Source: Chalara sp. BL73 (Eukaryota > Ascomycota > Leotiomycetes > Helotiales). From it: DNA of 64,000 bases. The notes beneath the pieces were generated by a model. That model had not been told where the DNA came from. It ran no database searches and saw only the letters and a list, made by a program, of their open reading frames with translations. The DNA is taken from the NCBI GenBank assembly GCA_918026815.1, contig CAKJVC010000128.1:1-64000 (forward strand). The letters run 5' to 3'. This document shows, in pieces, positions 1 to 11,633 of the stretch; positions within the stretch are counted from its first letter, which is position 1, and each line of letters starts with the position of its first letter. A program made the position numbers and the translations under genes.

Positions 1-2298
1 GAAGGAGCAATATTGGCCTCATTGGCGCAGGTGTTGACGCTGAAAACGGCCAGTGGATCGGCCCATATGCAGGCATCGGTGCAGGCACTGACAGCTTCTT
101 CGAGTATGCGCTGAAAACCTCGATTCTACTTTCTGGGCACGAAACGCCAAATCTTACAATTCCATCTAGGGAGGATGATCCCACTTGGCTTGATCCAAAT
201 ACCATTTATAGTCCGCTTAGCATTGAAGAAAACTCATCTGAGGCCTTTCTGAATGCTTGGCACGAAGCACATGCTGCCATAAGGAGGCATTTGTATAGTA
301 GCACTCATCACCCTCACTACGTTAATGTGCATCTGTCGACAGGATCACCACAAGCATACTGGATTGATAGCCTTGGAGCTTATTACCCTGGGCTCCTCAC
401 GCTAGCTGGTGAAGTGGAGGAAGCAATTGAGACGAATTTGCTCTATACTGCACTATGGACGCGATACTCGGCACTTCCAGAACGTTGGTCTGTCCGAGAA
501 GGTCAAGTGGAAGGAGGTCAGGCTGGTGGCCGGGACGTCCAGAATTCATCGAGTCAAACTATCATCTGTATCGTGCCACAGGAGATCCATGGTATCTGCA
601 TGTCGGCGAGATGGTCTTAGAGGACATCAAAACTAGGTGCTGGACTGAATGTGGCTGGTCTGGACTTCAAGATGTTCGAACAGGCGAGAAGAGTGATCGC
701 ATGGAAAGTTTTTTCCTAGGAGAAACAGCCAAGTATCTTTATCTTCTGTTTGATCCGGATCATCCTTTGAACAAGCTTGATGCAGCGTACGTCTTTACTA
801 CCGAAGGTCATCCGTTACTTATTCCTAAGGAGAAAAATCCACGGTCCGGAAACAACGCATGGAGCGGAAAGACATTCAACCATTGCCAGATGCTTCGGTC
901 AGGGATAACTGTCCAGCGCCTGCTCCACCATTACCTTTCACAATCTCTGTTACTGCATCGAGACCAGATTTATTCCATGCGTCAAGCCTGACAGGCTTAC
1001 ACCTTATTCCAAATTCTCATGCTATGGATATAGAGTCTTCGACCAACAAAGCACTAACTGAAGCACCTTTGACCAGCCCAATATTAGGACCTCCCCAAAT
1101 CACACATACTACCCGTGGACCTTACCGCGGTCCTTCTTGCCAACCAATGGAACTTGTGACCAGCTTCCTCTGAAAACAACATTCAGCATTGAATTTCCGG
1201 CCAGCCCGCCTCTTTCAAATGCACATGGCTCACCAAATTTCCATTTCGGTCACCATGGTTTGATTCGACTGAACGAAGGTATTCTCGTGAAGAGTCTGTC
1301 AGGCATGAAACTCGGTATGGTCTATGAAAACCCTTCGCCTTTCCGAGCGCTGAACGGGCCCCTGCTGGAAACCTGGCGTGTGTGGAATATCGCAAATATC
1401 CCTCTTGGGAGAGATGAGAAAGTGTTTATTCCCCGAGACATCATTGGAGACATTACCGATCCGTCTTTCACTCGCGTCCGTGATACGGTCATGATGGATC
1501 TCGTCTTACAATTCGAAGATACAGCAAAGCAGAACAAGTCATCACCTAAAGAACCGGCCCCTGACGCGAAGTCCGAGGAGACCAAAGTGCCAAAGTTGGA
1601 TCTTGAAGACTCAATTCGCAAAGCATCATCCGGTCTCGCTGCAGAATACAAAACAATGTTTTCATCACTCCTTAGCCAAGTCAGCTCGGTTCTAAGAGAT
1701 CCCGTCGCAACCCTTATCCCCAAGTCGAGGCTCCTCCCCAGTACACCTATGCCACTATTGCCGCCATCGCGCCCATAGGCATAGGCGCCGCACCTATTAT
1801 TGATGTTGCCGACTCACCCGACCCACATCAAACTTCCGTCGATACCCTAACTTGGAGTCGCTTGTACTTTGCAGCAGATTCCTGCAATTCCAGACTCCCC
1901 GACGAAGCTGTGCGCAAACACGACATCATAGTCATGAAGCGTGGCGGCTGCACATTCTCCGACAAGCTCGCCAATATCCCCAGCTTCTCGCCCTCGTACT
2001 GGGGCCTTAAAATGGTAATCATGGTTTCGGATGATCAAGACGATGAATTGTGGGAGGAAGGCGAGGAACTACCGTTCTCAGCGGGTGGAAGGGAGGAAGC
2101 AAACTGATAAGACCGTTATTGGATAGGGCACAGGTTACACCGAGCGGGTTGCTGAGACATAATCAGATTTCTATGGTTATGGTTGGTGGTGGAGAGAAGG
2201 TCATTGAGTTGTTCAAGAAGTCAAAAAGCATCGGGATAAGAAGACGGTACCATATACAGAGTCAGGGCCTCGTGGTCGGCAATATCATCGTTGTTTAG
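1..2298 (+). pseudogene. EDEM/Mnl-like GH47 alpha-mannosidase remnant, 5' truncated by the window, multiply frameshifted
   Basis: The intact family trims mannose from misfolded glycoproteins in the ER (ERAD). Collinear GH47 blocks are readable but keep changing frame: frame 3 from base 3 to about 518 (GIGAGTDSFFEYALK, QAYWIDSLGAYYPGLL, LPERWSVREG), frame 2 to about 880 (WWPGRPEFIES, SDRMESFFLGETAKYLYLLF), frame 1 to about 1090 (RPDLFHASSLTGLHL), frame 3 to about 1730 (YYPWTLP, NGTC, LGRDEKVFIPRD), frame 2 to about 2095 (a protease-associated domain, VMKRGGCTFSDKLANIP), then frame 1 to a TAG at 2296-2298. The shift near 518 lies inside a conserved block with no room for an intron and fits a one-base loss. 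Every segment is stop-free in its own frame, so the decay is recent or the consensus has indel errors. Neighbouring genes show no such errors, which favours a real pseudogene. The start lies outside the window. Confidence 0.85.
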
Positions 2299-2802
2299 AG
2301 CATAAGCATAAGGGTCAGCATCACGTTTGGGATTTTCTGGATCTGGGGTTTAGGATACGGTTGTAGATACCATGTTATGAATACATATATATTCCAAGGA
2401 CCATTCAAGAAAACTACCTTGAACTAACTCAAAAGTTCTATATTCTTATGTTGACGACTATTTTGCTACTTTTTCTATCGCCATCTCTCATATACTACAA
2501 ATCAAACACAATATATGAAGCGGCCAAATATGTACATCTGAAAACCCTCTTTCCACTCTCGTCGGCCCGGAACCCATTCCCAGTGTCGCCGTGGACCAAA
2601 CGCCCTTTTGCCCCATGCATAAATAACTCTTTTCTTTGTCCTTCCCAGGCCCATCGGGCTAAAATCCCATCATCCATCATCCGGATCATAACATCTTACA
2701 CCTGCAGATGAAAATAATAATAATAACGCCTATCCCCAACGCCCAAAAATGCCTAATCACGAATCTATTTTCCCCAACGTTCATCACGCGTGATTTCGTA
2801 CA
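2299..2802. other. Intergenic, 504 bp
   Basis: Spacer between the GH47 remnant and the stop of the minus-strand wall protein gene, so it holds two 3' ends. It is AT-rich with short A/T runs (for example around 2380-2520 and 2708-2730). No gene or element was recognised. Confidence 0.5.
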
Positions 2803-4907
2803 CTATGCAACAACCATCCACATCGTCGCCCCGACGACTCCCCAGAAGAACTCGAGGACTCCTTTTCCCTTCCCAGCATCGCCGGCTTGAACGAACCCAG
2901 GTACCGCCGTTGTGGTGTTAGCACCTGCTGTCGCGTTCGCACCGGGTATCACCACCGTCAAACCACCTACCACCGTCGTTTTGCCCTGCCCGTTGTCAGG
3001 GTACGGCGAGCTCGTCACTGCGACCCCGCCCTGCACGCGGATGGTCGTCGCGCTCGACACGATGATGTATGGCGTGTTGCTGATGATCGTCGTGCTGCCG
3101 ACCAGTGACGGCGCTTCATTTTGTGCGATGGTGCCGGGCTGGATGACTATGAAGCTCGGCGATGACGGCGTGGTTATGGCTGGAGGAGTGTTTTGACCGG
3201 CGGGCGCCGGGTTCTGGTTGGGAGGAGAATTAGGCAAGCCGATTACCGACGCTATTACGCCGCCGATGGCCGTGGGCGTCTCTGGGATTAGAAGAGGCGC
3301 GGATGCTGCGGGTTGGAAGTCTACAATTTCAGTTGGCACGGCAGTGGTTTGCACGACAGCGGCTCCCGAGGTCTGGGCGCCTTCGGGCGAAGGCGGTGGG
3401 TTCGGTGGATTTGTTTCTGGAAGTTGAGCTGCTGGGACGGGCAGGGTTGGTGTTTCAATTGGGGCTGGTGCACCCGTCGCGACTGGAGCCACTGGAGGAG
3501 CTGGAGAAGTTGTGGTTGGAGCCGGTGGCGTGGGTACCACAACTGGTATCGCGGCCGGTGTTTCGGTCGTCACTGGCGCTGCCGGGGGTAAAGCGGGTGT
3601 AGTCTGGATGGCCTCTCCCCCAATCGTGATAATGGTACCCTCGGTGAGGTCTCCTCCGGCCGACTGGAAAGCTGGAGCTACCTCGCCACATTTCGGGACG
3701 TGAATAATGGACGGACCAGCAGGCAAGCAAGAGGCAATGCCTGGGTACTGGCTTCTTATGGCTGGTTCGGAAATCATATGATCGATCACGCTTTGAGGGA
3801 CATATCCATAGTTCTCATTGCCTCCTGTCTGGAGACAAGCTGAGATTGCACCAGTCTCTGTTCCTCCTGTTGCTCCCCGTGGAGGAAGGTATATCTATGA
3901 TAACATTAGCTCATGCATGCACAACAAGGTGAAGGGGAAAGAAAATGCCATACAAATGGAGTAGGGAACGTAATTGCAACACCAGTGGTAGATGGAGTAA
4001 AAACAAATGTTTCCCCATTTGATCGCGCCCAAACCGATAGTGTTTCATGTAGCGATTCGGTAGACACTGCTTGCGTCGTTAAAGAGCTTAGTGTATTCGT
4101 GAGTGTGAATGCAGATCTTGTTGTAGTGCCTGTAATAGCCCCCTCCGTCGTAGTGGCTTTCCCACTGATACTGGATCCACCAAAATATGCCTCAGCATTG
4201 GAGTTGATGCCGGTAATAGCAAATATATCTGATGTCGGGCCTGTAGGTTCTGTGAGTCCCGCTCCAGGAGAGAAGCCAGTACTATTTCCCTGCGAGGGCG
4301 TGGCGCAAACAGCATTTCCACCGGCATCAGTAACGGCTGGAACAGTGATTATTTTGACGGTTGAGTATACCCAGAATGCTGCTGGCGACTGGACTGTGAC
4401 GCCTGCCGTAACAACTTGCGTAGCGTTTACTATCTTCGAAGTTGTTTCAAGCGGTTGTGGCGCATTGTTTAGCATTAAGGTCGCTGGGTTGTATCCCACG
4501 GGATACGTGAAGACGAAAAGATGCATTAGTGGTGCGCACATTGGTCTCATATCGTGTACGGACTGTACTGGGCCCTAGCTCGACGAACGTTGTGATTGAA
4601 GTTACATTTACGACCTGGAATATGGGTGTCCCTGTTGAGTAAACTTCCCACCAGTTCTGTTGTACGACATCTTGAACAATAAAGCAACAGCTTGAGGGTT
4701 CTGGACCGGAAGAACTCAACGTCGTGAGTGTGCTGTTTGACTTTAAGTAATGCTGGTGAATCGAGTGCGATGTTGTCGTAGCTGTCGAAGGTCAGCCTGA
4801 TATACACTTGTGGTTGGAGAAAGAATCGCTTGACCTTGTGGTATTGATTCAGAAGAAACGAGAGAAATAACAAATGCCAGAAGAAACGTTAACATATTCA
4901 GATCCAT
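2803..4907 (-). CDS. Secreted Pro/Thr/Ser-rich GPI-anchored-type wall protein, 638 aa, four exons
   Basis: Proposed exons on the minus strand are 4907-4835, 4781-4560, 4483-3954 and 3894-2803; they sum to 1917 nt with consistent phases. Intron 1 has a GCTGAC branch point and a CAG acceptor; intron 3 has GCTAAT and a TAG acceptor. The start gives MDLNMLTFLLAFVISLVSS, a signal peptide. The N-terminal third holds a Cys pair and NWWEVY; the middle is Thr/Ser/Val-rich with N-glycosylation sites. The last 360 residues are a Pro/Ala/Thr-rich stalk, ending in a small-residue region and the hydrophobic tail FFWGVVGATMWMVVA, as expected for GPI attachment. The likely place is cell wall or plasma membrane. 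No enzyme domain is visible and the function is unknown. The second intron (4559-4484, donor GTACAC) is the least certain join. Confidence 0.7.
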
Positions 4908-5712
4908 AATCGCGACTCCAAAATATAGGCCGGGAGTCTCAGAACATTGAACTAAAAGACAATGAGGTTCAAGAAACAAGAACCTGAATAGATAACCATA
5001 AAGACGTTGAAGGCTGAGCGCCTCCCATGTTCTCTGCTCTTGTTAATTTAGGACTGTGCCGCAGCTCTGTGGGGTGGTGGCGACCAATGCCGTATCAGCG
5101 CGGCTCATTCTGGACTCCGTGCCTGTCAGAAAATAGATGAGAGTTGCACCATAATGCTGGTCGGCATGCTAGTTGCGATTGGATGATCTTCCCGGCTTAC
5201 AGAACATCTCCTGCTTAGGCAAAAATCACGACGCAGCCAAGCTTGCTTAGCCAGTCTGAACCAATTAGGTGCACAAAGCGCCTCCTCTGTACTCAGGAAC
5301 AATTCTATCAAAAACCGAGGAACCACCCGGGCTAATCTATTTAGATGTTGCCCATGGATATGATACTGTATAATATCTTCGGCTATTGTGCAAATGGTCA
5401 TTGTTGGTTGGGGATACAATAATAATGCAGACGGTGCCTTACATCAAAGAAACCACCAATCAGCCTCAGGTTTCTTTTTGCATTTCACATATACTCTAGG
5501 CCTAACAAGGAGCGAATACGGTTCTTTCAGACTTCATGATATCTAGCCCTTGCTTCGAGTATTTTATACAAATTGGCGCCTTAGGAAAGGCTGCTGCATA
5601 GCATGTAGAATACAGAGGCTCGCATGAGATCCAATCAATCAACATAATACTTAAGTGTTCTGTATTTGAGACATAAAGAAGTATCATCAAAAGCCATCGG
5701 CAGTGGATGATA
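4908..5712. other. Intergenic, 805 bp
   Basis: Upstream region of the wall protein gene and 3' flank of the HET gene, both on the minus strand. Only short ORFs without recognisable similarity occur. No repeat or RNA gene was seen. Confidence 0.5.
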
Positions 5713-7380
5713 TTACTTTGTCGTGTCCTCGATCTTCACTTCGAGGATGAATATCTCTTGGCTCATAACCTTTTCCTTTCTGAAGATAGCAGTGACAAAT
5801 TTGGAATCTTGTTCAATTTCTGTGGTCAATACATTATTCTCCCCTTTGCTTGCAAAGGGATGGAGTTCGCGAGCATGCTTCTCAGCCCAACTGCCCAGCG
5901 ACTCCTTGACCAGCCTTGGGAAGCAGGCAATCTTCGGGTCATGGGCAAAAGTATCAAACCCAAAGATAATGACGAACCCAATCGCAAAATTCTCATCATC
6001 AGACTTACTGAAGGAAAATGCGGCATATCTTATTTGGAAAAAGCTTTCCATCAACACGTTGATTCGCATGATCTGAGTTTTCTCATTCCAGGTGCAAGGC
6101 ATCGGCGGCACACACGTAGTCTCTGTCAACATGTAGCCATGAGATCTTGCAGAATCTGACTTGAGCCACCATACGTGAGAAGACAACGCAGGTATCTCAT
6201 GGATCAGATATTCCATACGACCGATGATCACCATGCCCTCCTTTGCCTTCATTCGATCTTCATGAGAGACGACCGCTAAGGGAGCATATGGAGCTCTGAT
6301 AAATACATTTGGTGTTTGTGTACTCATCAAAGGAATTCCAATACATCCTGAGAAATCGTCTTCAAAATGGCAGTCGAGCAGACCGGAGCAGAACTTTTCG
6401 GCTGAATCATCGAAGAATCCACCATAATTAAAATGACTCGCCACTGAATCGCCGTTTTGAGACTGGAGGAGGGGCATGTTGATATATAGCCCATCACTAC
6501 TTATCTGATGCGGAATTCTGATGCCTGGTCTTGGAAATGATACAATGTTTCTCACGCTATTGAAATACTTAGGATGCAAAGCAAGCGCACTATTTCTTGA
6601 TGGGTCGCGCAAATAGTAGCTAGCATCTCGGGTGTTCTGTGAGCTGATATCCCATGCAAGAATCGAGCAATCCGAGCTGTTTCGGAGTATTTCTTCCTGC
6701 AATCTTAAAAACGCCTTTTCTCCTTCGCCATAGAGCAGTGGCATGTTTACAGCAAAGATTCCAAAAAGGCAATATGCAGAGTCTTCAATCCTCGTTGTTT
6801 CTCTTTTGGAAGCCCATGACATTCTCAGGGCAGCACTATACTCATGAATTGATGCGGGTTCTAAGAGAGCCCGAGTACTGATTCCAGTCATCGTTGCTAT
6901 CTTCTCAGCGAGTGAAGTTTTATCGTTGAGATAGCTCCAGGTGTTGTCGAAGAATCGGACAGTTCGAGGCGCCAAAAGTTCCTGCAACGTCCACCCTCTT
7001 TGAAACCACCGGCATTTCGAAAAAGTGACATCAAACGATTTCCGGGAAACATCCTCCAGATAAACGTAGCATACTTTAGCCCGCTGATACCACTTGAACA
7101 TGGAATTTATAGCTTCTGATAGCTCCGCGCTACTTCTCTTATCGATACAGCAAGTATCAATCCACACATGCTGGAATCCATCGTCATTTGCTTTTTTGCA
7201 GAACCCTTTGATCTTAGTGTAGCCTGACTTGCCTCGTACAAAACGCGATATTCCAAGCTCTGCAAACTCCGAAAACGATGCCTCGTCCTCACCCCACGTA
7301 TGGGAAAGTATCGCGTATTCTGGTATAACACTCCCCACAAATTCCTCAAGCTTCAATGTCCTAACATTCAAAAGCCGCAT
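5713..7380 (-). CDS. HET-domain (heterokaryon incompatibility-type) protein, 555 aa
   Basis: Single-exon ORF with an ATG at 7380-7378 giving MRLLNVRTLKLEEF, the usual N-terminus of HET-E/HET-D type proteins. The HET domain is in the first 200 residues and shows its three conserved blocks: AILSHTWG, HVWIDTCCIDK and RGWTLQELLAPRTVRFFDN. In this family the domain triggers regulated cell death after non-self recognition. The C-terminal 350 residues have no NACHT, WD40 or ankyrin repeats that I can see. The reading frame is intact, so the protein could be functional. It lies in tandem with the wall protein gene, with about 0.8 kb between them. The family call is very firm; the trigger and specificity cannot be read. 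Confidence 0.93.
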   Translation of the reverse strand: MRLLNVRTLKLEEFVGSVIPEYAILSHTWGEDEASFSEFAELGISRFVRGKSGYTKIKGFCKKANDDGFQHVWIDTCCIDKRSSAELSEAINSMFKWYQRAKVCYVYLEDVSRKSFDVTFSKCRWFQRGWTLQELLAPRTVRFFDNTWSYLNDKTSLAEKIATMTGISTRALLEPASIHEYSAALRMSWASKRETTRIEDSAYCLFGIFAVNMPLLYGEGEKAFLRLQEEILRNSSDCSILAWDISSQNTRDASYYLRDPSRNSALALHPKYFNSVRNIVSFPRPGIRIPHQISSDGLYINMPLLQSQNGDSVASHFNYGGFFDDSAEKFCSGLLDCHFEDDFSGCIGIPLMSTQTPNVFIRAPYAPLAVVSHEDRMKAKEGMVIIGRMEYLIHEIPALSSHVWWLKSDSARSHGYMLTETTCVPPMPCTWNEKTQIMRINVLMESFFQIRYAAFSFSKSDDENFAIGFVIIFGFDTFAHDPKIACFPRLVKESLGSWAEKHARELHPFASKGENNVLTTEIEQDSKFVTAIFRKEKVMSQEIFILEVKIEDTTK

Positions 7381-8819
7381 CTCAAATTACAGCCGTGGCT
7401 TCAAGGCTGCGTCCATAGAATATGTTAAAGGCTGACCAGACAGAGCCCCAGACAGAGCCTTGCTGCCTTGAGAGAATCGCGTAATATAAACAAAGAAGCG
7501 ATATTGGAAGGATCGAGGTGATGCATATCAGAGGGTGGGATAAAGAAAATGCTGCGAGGCTGAGGGGGCTAAGCTTCTGTGAATTAATTCAGAAGGGAGG
7601 TTACAACGTAACCCCGAACTCCACGTGACCTACAAGAGAGTATTGCTGTTAGATTGAGTGATCTACAGCTCGAATAGGACAGCGATATAGTTCATGTCCC
7701 CATAAACAGGTAACTGCGGCTAAGACGCATGTCGTTCTGTGTTCCATAGCAACCCTCACGTGACCAAATATCCAGTGCTCGACTCAATGTCTCCAAGGGA
7801 TGAAACGATCTCCTGGGGAAGCTGAGAGAGCTGAGAAGTAAACAGCTCTACGGGGTGATAAGGAGGCGTGGGAAGGCCTATTATGTTGATATCTCGTCGG
7901 AACAGCCAAGATAGGACAGGGGAACATCGGGAAAGACTAACTTTCTTGGGGGGGGACGGGAAGTTGAGGATTGTTATGGGGATAACATTTGCCAGTGCAA
8001 CAAAATTTGCCTCTGTAGACTCAAGGTTGGATTGGCCAGCTTTCTTTGTTATTGTCGACTGGGATTGGCCGAAGCACTACGCTACAGCTACAGCAATTTT
8101 GACTTGTTCCCCCATTCCAGCATGCAGCTACGTCCGATATCATGCCCTCATCTAGCTGGGGCATCTAACTTGTCAACTCACAAATGACATCAGCTCTATG
8201 TGCCGAGGATACAGTAGATATAAATACTAGACCAGAAAGCAACTATCGATTATCGATAACAGGACTCAGCGCTTATCCCGGGCTCATCCAACGATTTCAC
8301 ATTCACGTGCCCGTGTGCCTCAGCCGGGAACCCACTCCGGCGGCACTGCCGCCCTCGGCCCATCCCATTGGCTTGGTCTTCCTAGTCCGCCAGCCAATGA
8401 CTTGCATATTTCAGGGGGACAATCGAAGCGAACAAAATGGCCACCACCAACCAAGTTGGAGACATCGAGAACACCAAGTCTATTCGTTGTTGCGATGTAC
8501 CACTTGTAAAACATACTGGCCTTAGTCGTCCTCATAGTGTGATCATGGCACCAGCCTTCGGGGGTAGCGAAGAGGCAAATCAATGCCGGGGTTACTGTCT
8601 GGATGCGGGAATCTGTTAGCCAGGAGGAGGAGTGGGCGATGTCTTTCATAAAACTTAGTTGTGCCCCCCTTCGCTTTTGTAAAGGTGTTTGAGATGCTCT
8701 TTGACTGTCTGACATCCCACCACGTCTGGCAGCACTTGGGATTGCGGCACGGTGCATATGTGTGATCATTGCGAGCATCGAAGCACAGTCCTAGTCCTTG
8801 GCGGCAACCCGAGAGCAAG
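7381..8819. other. Intergenic, 1.44 kb, between divergent genes
   Basis: Lies between the 5' ends of the minus-strand HET gene and the plus-strand Pth11-like gene, so it should hold both promoters. Two medium ORFs on the minus strand (8320-8778 and 8543-8953) overlap each other and show no family signature. No repeat was recognised. Confidence 0.45.
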
Positions 8820-10122
8820 ATGCAGAAGGGAATCCAGCTCGTGGTCGCCATGTGGGTGCTGACCGGCCTGTCGCTAGCCCTGGTGATAGCGAGGTTGTAT
8901 ACAAGAATCCGGATTGTCAAGTTCGTCGGCGCGGAGGATTGGATGTATGCCATGACCGGAGTATGTCTTCCTCTACTACAACTTTACCATCACCGATTGC
9001 CAAAATCTAACATGATAAATGTAGGTTTTCCTCCTTGCCTTCACTGTCTTCATCCAAGTCTCTGTCCACTATGGCCTCGGTCAAAACTTCTGGCAATTAA
9101 GCGTAGCCTCATCCTCTGATGCAATCTTCTGGACCTATGTCGCAAACTCTTTCGCCATAACTGGCAATGCCATGGCCAAACTCTCCATGGGGCTCTTCCT
9201 CCTCCGTGTCGTCCAAGTTAAATGGCAACGCATTGCCCTCTGGTTCGCGGTTGCCATCACCTCCATGACAAGCATCGCACTCACAATCATGCTCTGGAAT
9301 CAGACCACCCCGATAAGGGCCAGCTGGGACCCCTTGAGAGTTCAAGGGAAGTGGCATTTCCAGATTAAACCATTGAGCGTGGGATTGGGTGTTTGGAGCA
9401 GTGCTTGTGATTTCTTCTTTGCCATCTTTCCATGGCTTTTTATATGGTCATTGCGCATGCCACAGCGCGACAAGATTATGCTTGCGAGTGGGATGAGCTT
9501 GGGCGTTATGTAAGCTCTTCTGTCTCCTCTGTTCTTTTCTGCATACCCACAATATACTAACATTCATGCTAGAGCTGGCGCATGTGGAATCATTCGCACA
9601 GTGGTACTTGCCCGCCTCGATGTCTTTAACTATACTCGTATGTCCCTTTCTTCATCCCCCATCCCAGTCCTTTGTCACCGACCCAACTAACACACCGCAG
9701 TAAACTTCGTCCCCTATTTTGCCTGGGCTGGGGCAGAAATAGCTGTGGCAATCGTTTGTGTCGGCATTCCCACCCTCCGCCCACTCTATCTCCGCACTCG
9801 CGGTCTCCCCACATCGTCCTTCTCCAACCGCCGTAACTCCAACTCGCTCCCGCAATTCACCATGATTAAGAATAAAGAGACCGGAGCTTTGCAGGCTGTG
9901 CCGCGAAAGCTCGAGCGCGATGGACCGCACAGCCCTCGGAGTCCTCGGATTCCTGAAAAGGCATATATGTCCGACAGGAGAAGGAGGAGCGGGAGCGAGG
10001 AGGTGTTGATGGAGGAGGGGAGATGGGCAGACGATAGGAGGGAGGGAAGTAAGACGGAGATATGGGTTAAGAAGGAAGTCAGGGTGAGGGAAGATGATGC
10101 TATCTGGCCATTGAAGGATTGA
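8820..10122 (+). CDS. Pth11-like/fungal rhodopsin-domain integral membrane protein, 370 aa, four exons
   Basis: Exons are 8820-8960, 9025-9509, 9573-9637 and 9701-10122, totalling 1113 nt. Introns are GT-AG with ATACTAACA- and AACTAACAC-type branch points. The start ATG at 8820 opens with a transmembrane segment (MQKGIQLVVAMWVLTGLSLA) followed by ARLYTRIRIVKFVGAEDW. The Arg-rich loop followed by a G(A/W)(E/D)D motif is typical of the family. About seven membrane segments follow, with a final block FVPYFAWAGAEIAVAIVCVG and a cytoplasmic tail rich in Ser, Arg and Glu. Such proteins are putative GPCR-like surface sensors; some act in host or surface sensing. No CFEM domain is present. The ligand is unknown. 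Confidence 0.85.
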
Positions 10123-10896
10123 TTCCTCATGGCGCTGTTTCCTTAGGGAGTTATTGGGTTATCTACTGTGTAAGACTGGACATATAGAATCCTGGTCTGG
10201 ATGACGCGAGTCATGCTCATTTGTTAGCAAGCAAGCGTTTAGGAATTTTAATGCATATATTTCCAACTTAAGAAGTTCTTGAAGGTGTGTAGTTTGAGCA
10301 TAAGGATAACACGTCGATAATTTCTGATCGCGGCGGCTGATAAAGAGTACGACCACCTAGCGACTCTATTTCTAACGTTGATAGTGATGCAAGAAAAGAG
10401 GGGACAAGAAGCTCGAGCAGGAGCTGTACATGCCGCCAAAACAACACTGGTTGAACGGACCACAGGCAATTTGACCATATAACTCTGATCTTGCAAGCAT
10501 GCAACGCTCAACAATAGCTGCAGAATTTTTCTTAAGAGGAGAGTGACCGAATTTGGCTCTTGGAACTTTGACCACTTGCATGTAGATATTAATCAGAATA
10601 GTAATGGTGCAAGCTGTGATTAATATACCAGAGCGCAGCACGGGAGAAATACCCTAACTGAACTCTTCTCTTATAGACCAGCAGCAGCTGCGCCTGCAGT
10701 GCTGCAGCAGATTCCTCAATGAACCGACCACATATACACGACTACAATATATGGCTTGCAGTCCCCATCCCATTCTCCATTAAACCCCTCCCCAAACCAG
10801 AGCAATCCGCCCAAGCAGAAAAGCCCTAAATCCTCGCGCCAACGCCCCCCTCCCAACTCCATTTCACGCCAAAATCCCTACCTATTTCAACGCAAT
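10123..10896. other. Intergenic, 774 bp, between convergent genes
   Basis: Lies between the 3' ends of the Pth11-like gene and the minus-strand 150-aa gene. Small overlapping minus-strand ORFs at 10159-10641 show no conserved features. No terminator or repeat was recognised. Confidence 0.45.
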
Positions 10897-11396
10897 TCAA
10901 ATATCCATCCCCTCCTCGCTATCATCCCCGCTCTCCTCCTTCCCACCCGCGCCCGGCTCCGGCTGGTCATACTCCTCGTACCCCGGATATTCGACCACGA
11001 AGCCCTCCTCGTCAAAAGCGAAAGCGATATGCGCACGATCCTTCAGCCCCAGGCTCTGGGGGCTCTCCCCCTCGCCGGCGTCGAGCTCCCGCCAGCCTTT
11101 CTCCCTGTCATGCTCGTCGTGCAGCGCCCCGAGCACGATGTCGTCGGGCGAGGGGGGGAGGGCGATGGTGGCCCGTGAGGATGGCGCGGGGGAGGGGTTT
11201 GGTAGGCCGGAAGGGTAACGCTCGCGCAGGGTGCTGAGGAGCTCGGATTTTAGTGTCGTGAAAGGGGTGAGCGGGGAGGCGAAGAGGAGGATGGTGGTTC
11301 GGCCGTGGCGGAAGAGGAGGGTCCAGGATGTGGGGTCTGGGTTTGACTGCGGTTGTTAGGATGATAGGGGTATATGAAGGGTAGGAGGATTACCAT
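10897..11396 (-). CDS. Conserved-looking fungal protein of unknown function, 150 aa, with start-codon-only first exon
   Basis: Exon 2 (11346-10897) encodes SNPDPTSWTLLFRHGRTTIL, then SELLSTLRERYP, SPDDIVLGALHDEHD and an acidic C-terminal tail rich in Glu/Asp/Gly. The frame has no usable in-frame ATG at its 5' end. A 47-nt intron (11393-11347, GTAATC donor, CCTAACAAC branch point, GCAG acceptor) joins it in phase 0 to an ATG at 11396-11394, so exon 1 contributes only the start codon. The compact beta-rich start (TLLFRHGRTTILLF) followed by a helix and an acidic tail could suit a small adaptor or ubiquitin-like fold, but that is inference only. It is divergent from the Tim17-like gene and shares a 237-bp promoter region with it. 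Confidence 0.65.
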
Positions 11397-11633
11397 ATCG
11401 TCTGCGTATTGAGGAATTAATGTAGAGGATGTGTGGAAAGAAAAGGTGTCGAAGAGGGGGATGTTGAGAAAATTTAGGGGTGGCAGTTTTACAGAAGCGG
11501 GACATCAGATCGCGAAATCAGCACGGTCTCAGCTGATCGGCCCTGAACCCCCGTCACACACAAAAATCTACAGCCTCATCGTTCTCAACGACGACACTCC
11601 GACACTTCCAGCAGCTTAGATCTATCTCTCGTC
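11397..11633. promoter_or_regulatory. Shared divergent promoter region, 237 bp
   Basis: The start codons at 11396 (minus) and 11634 (plus) are only 237 bp apart, so both 5' UTRs and promoters must lie here. No clear TATA element or named operator was identified; the call rests on geometry. Confidence 0.5.

Noticed and set aside
8320..8778. 152-codon minus-strand ORF
   Set aside because: No family motif, overlaps another ORF in a different frame, and sits in the divergent promoter region.
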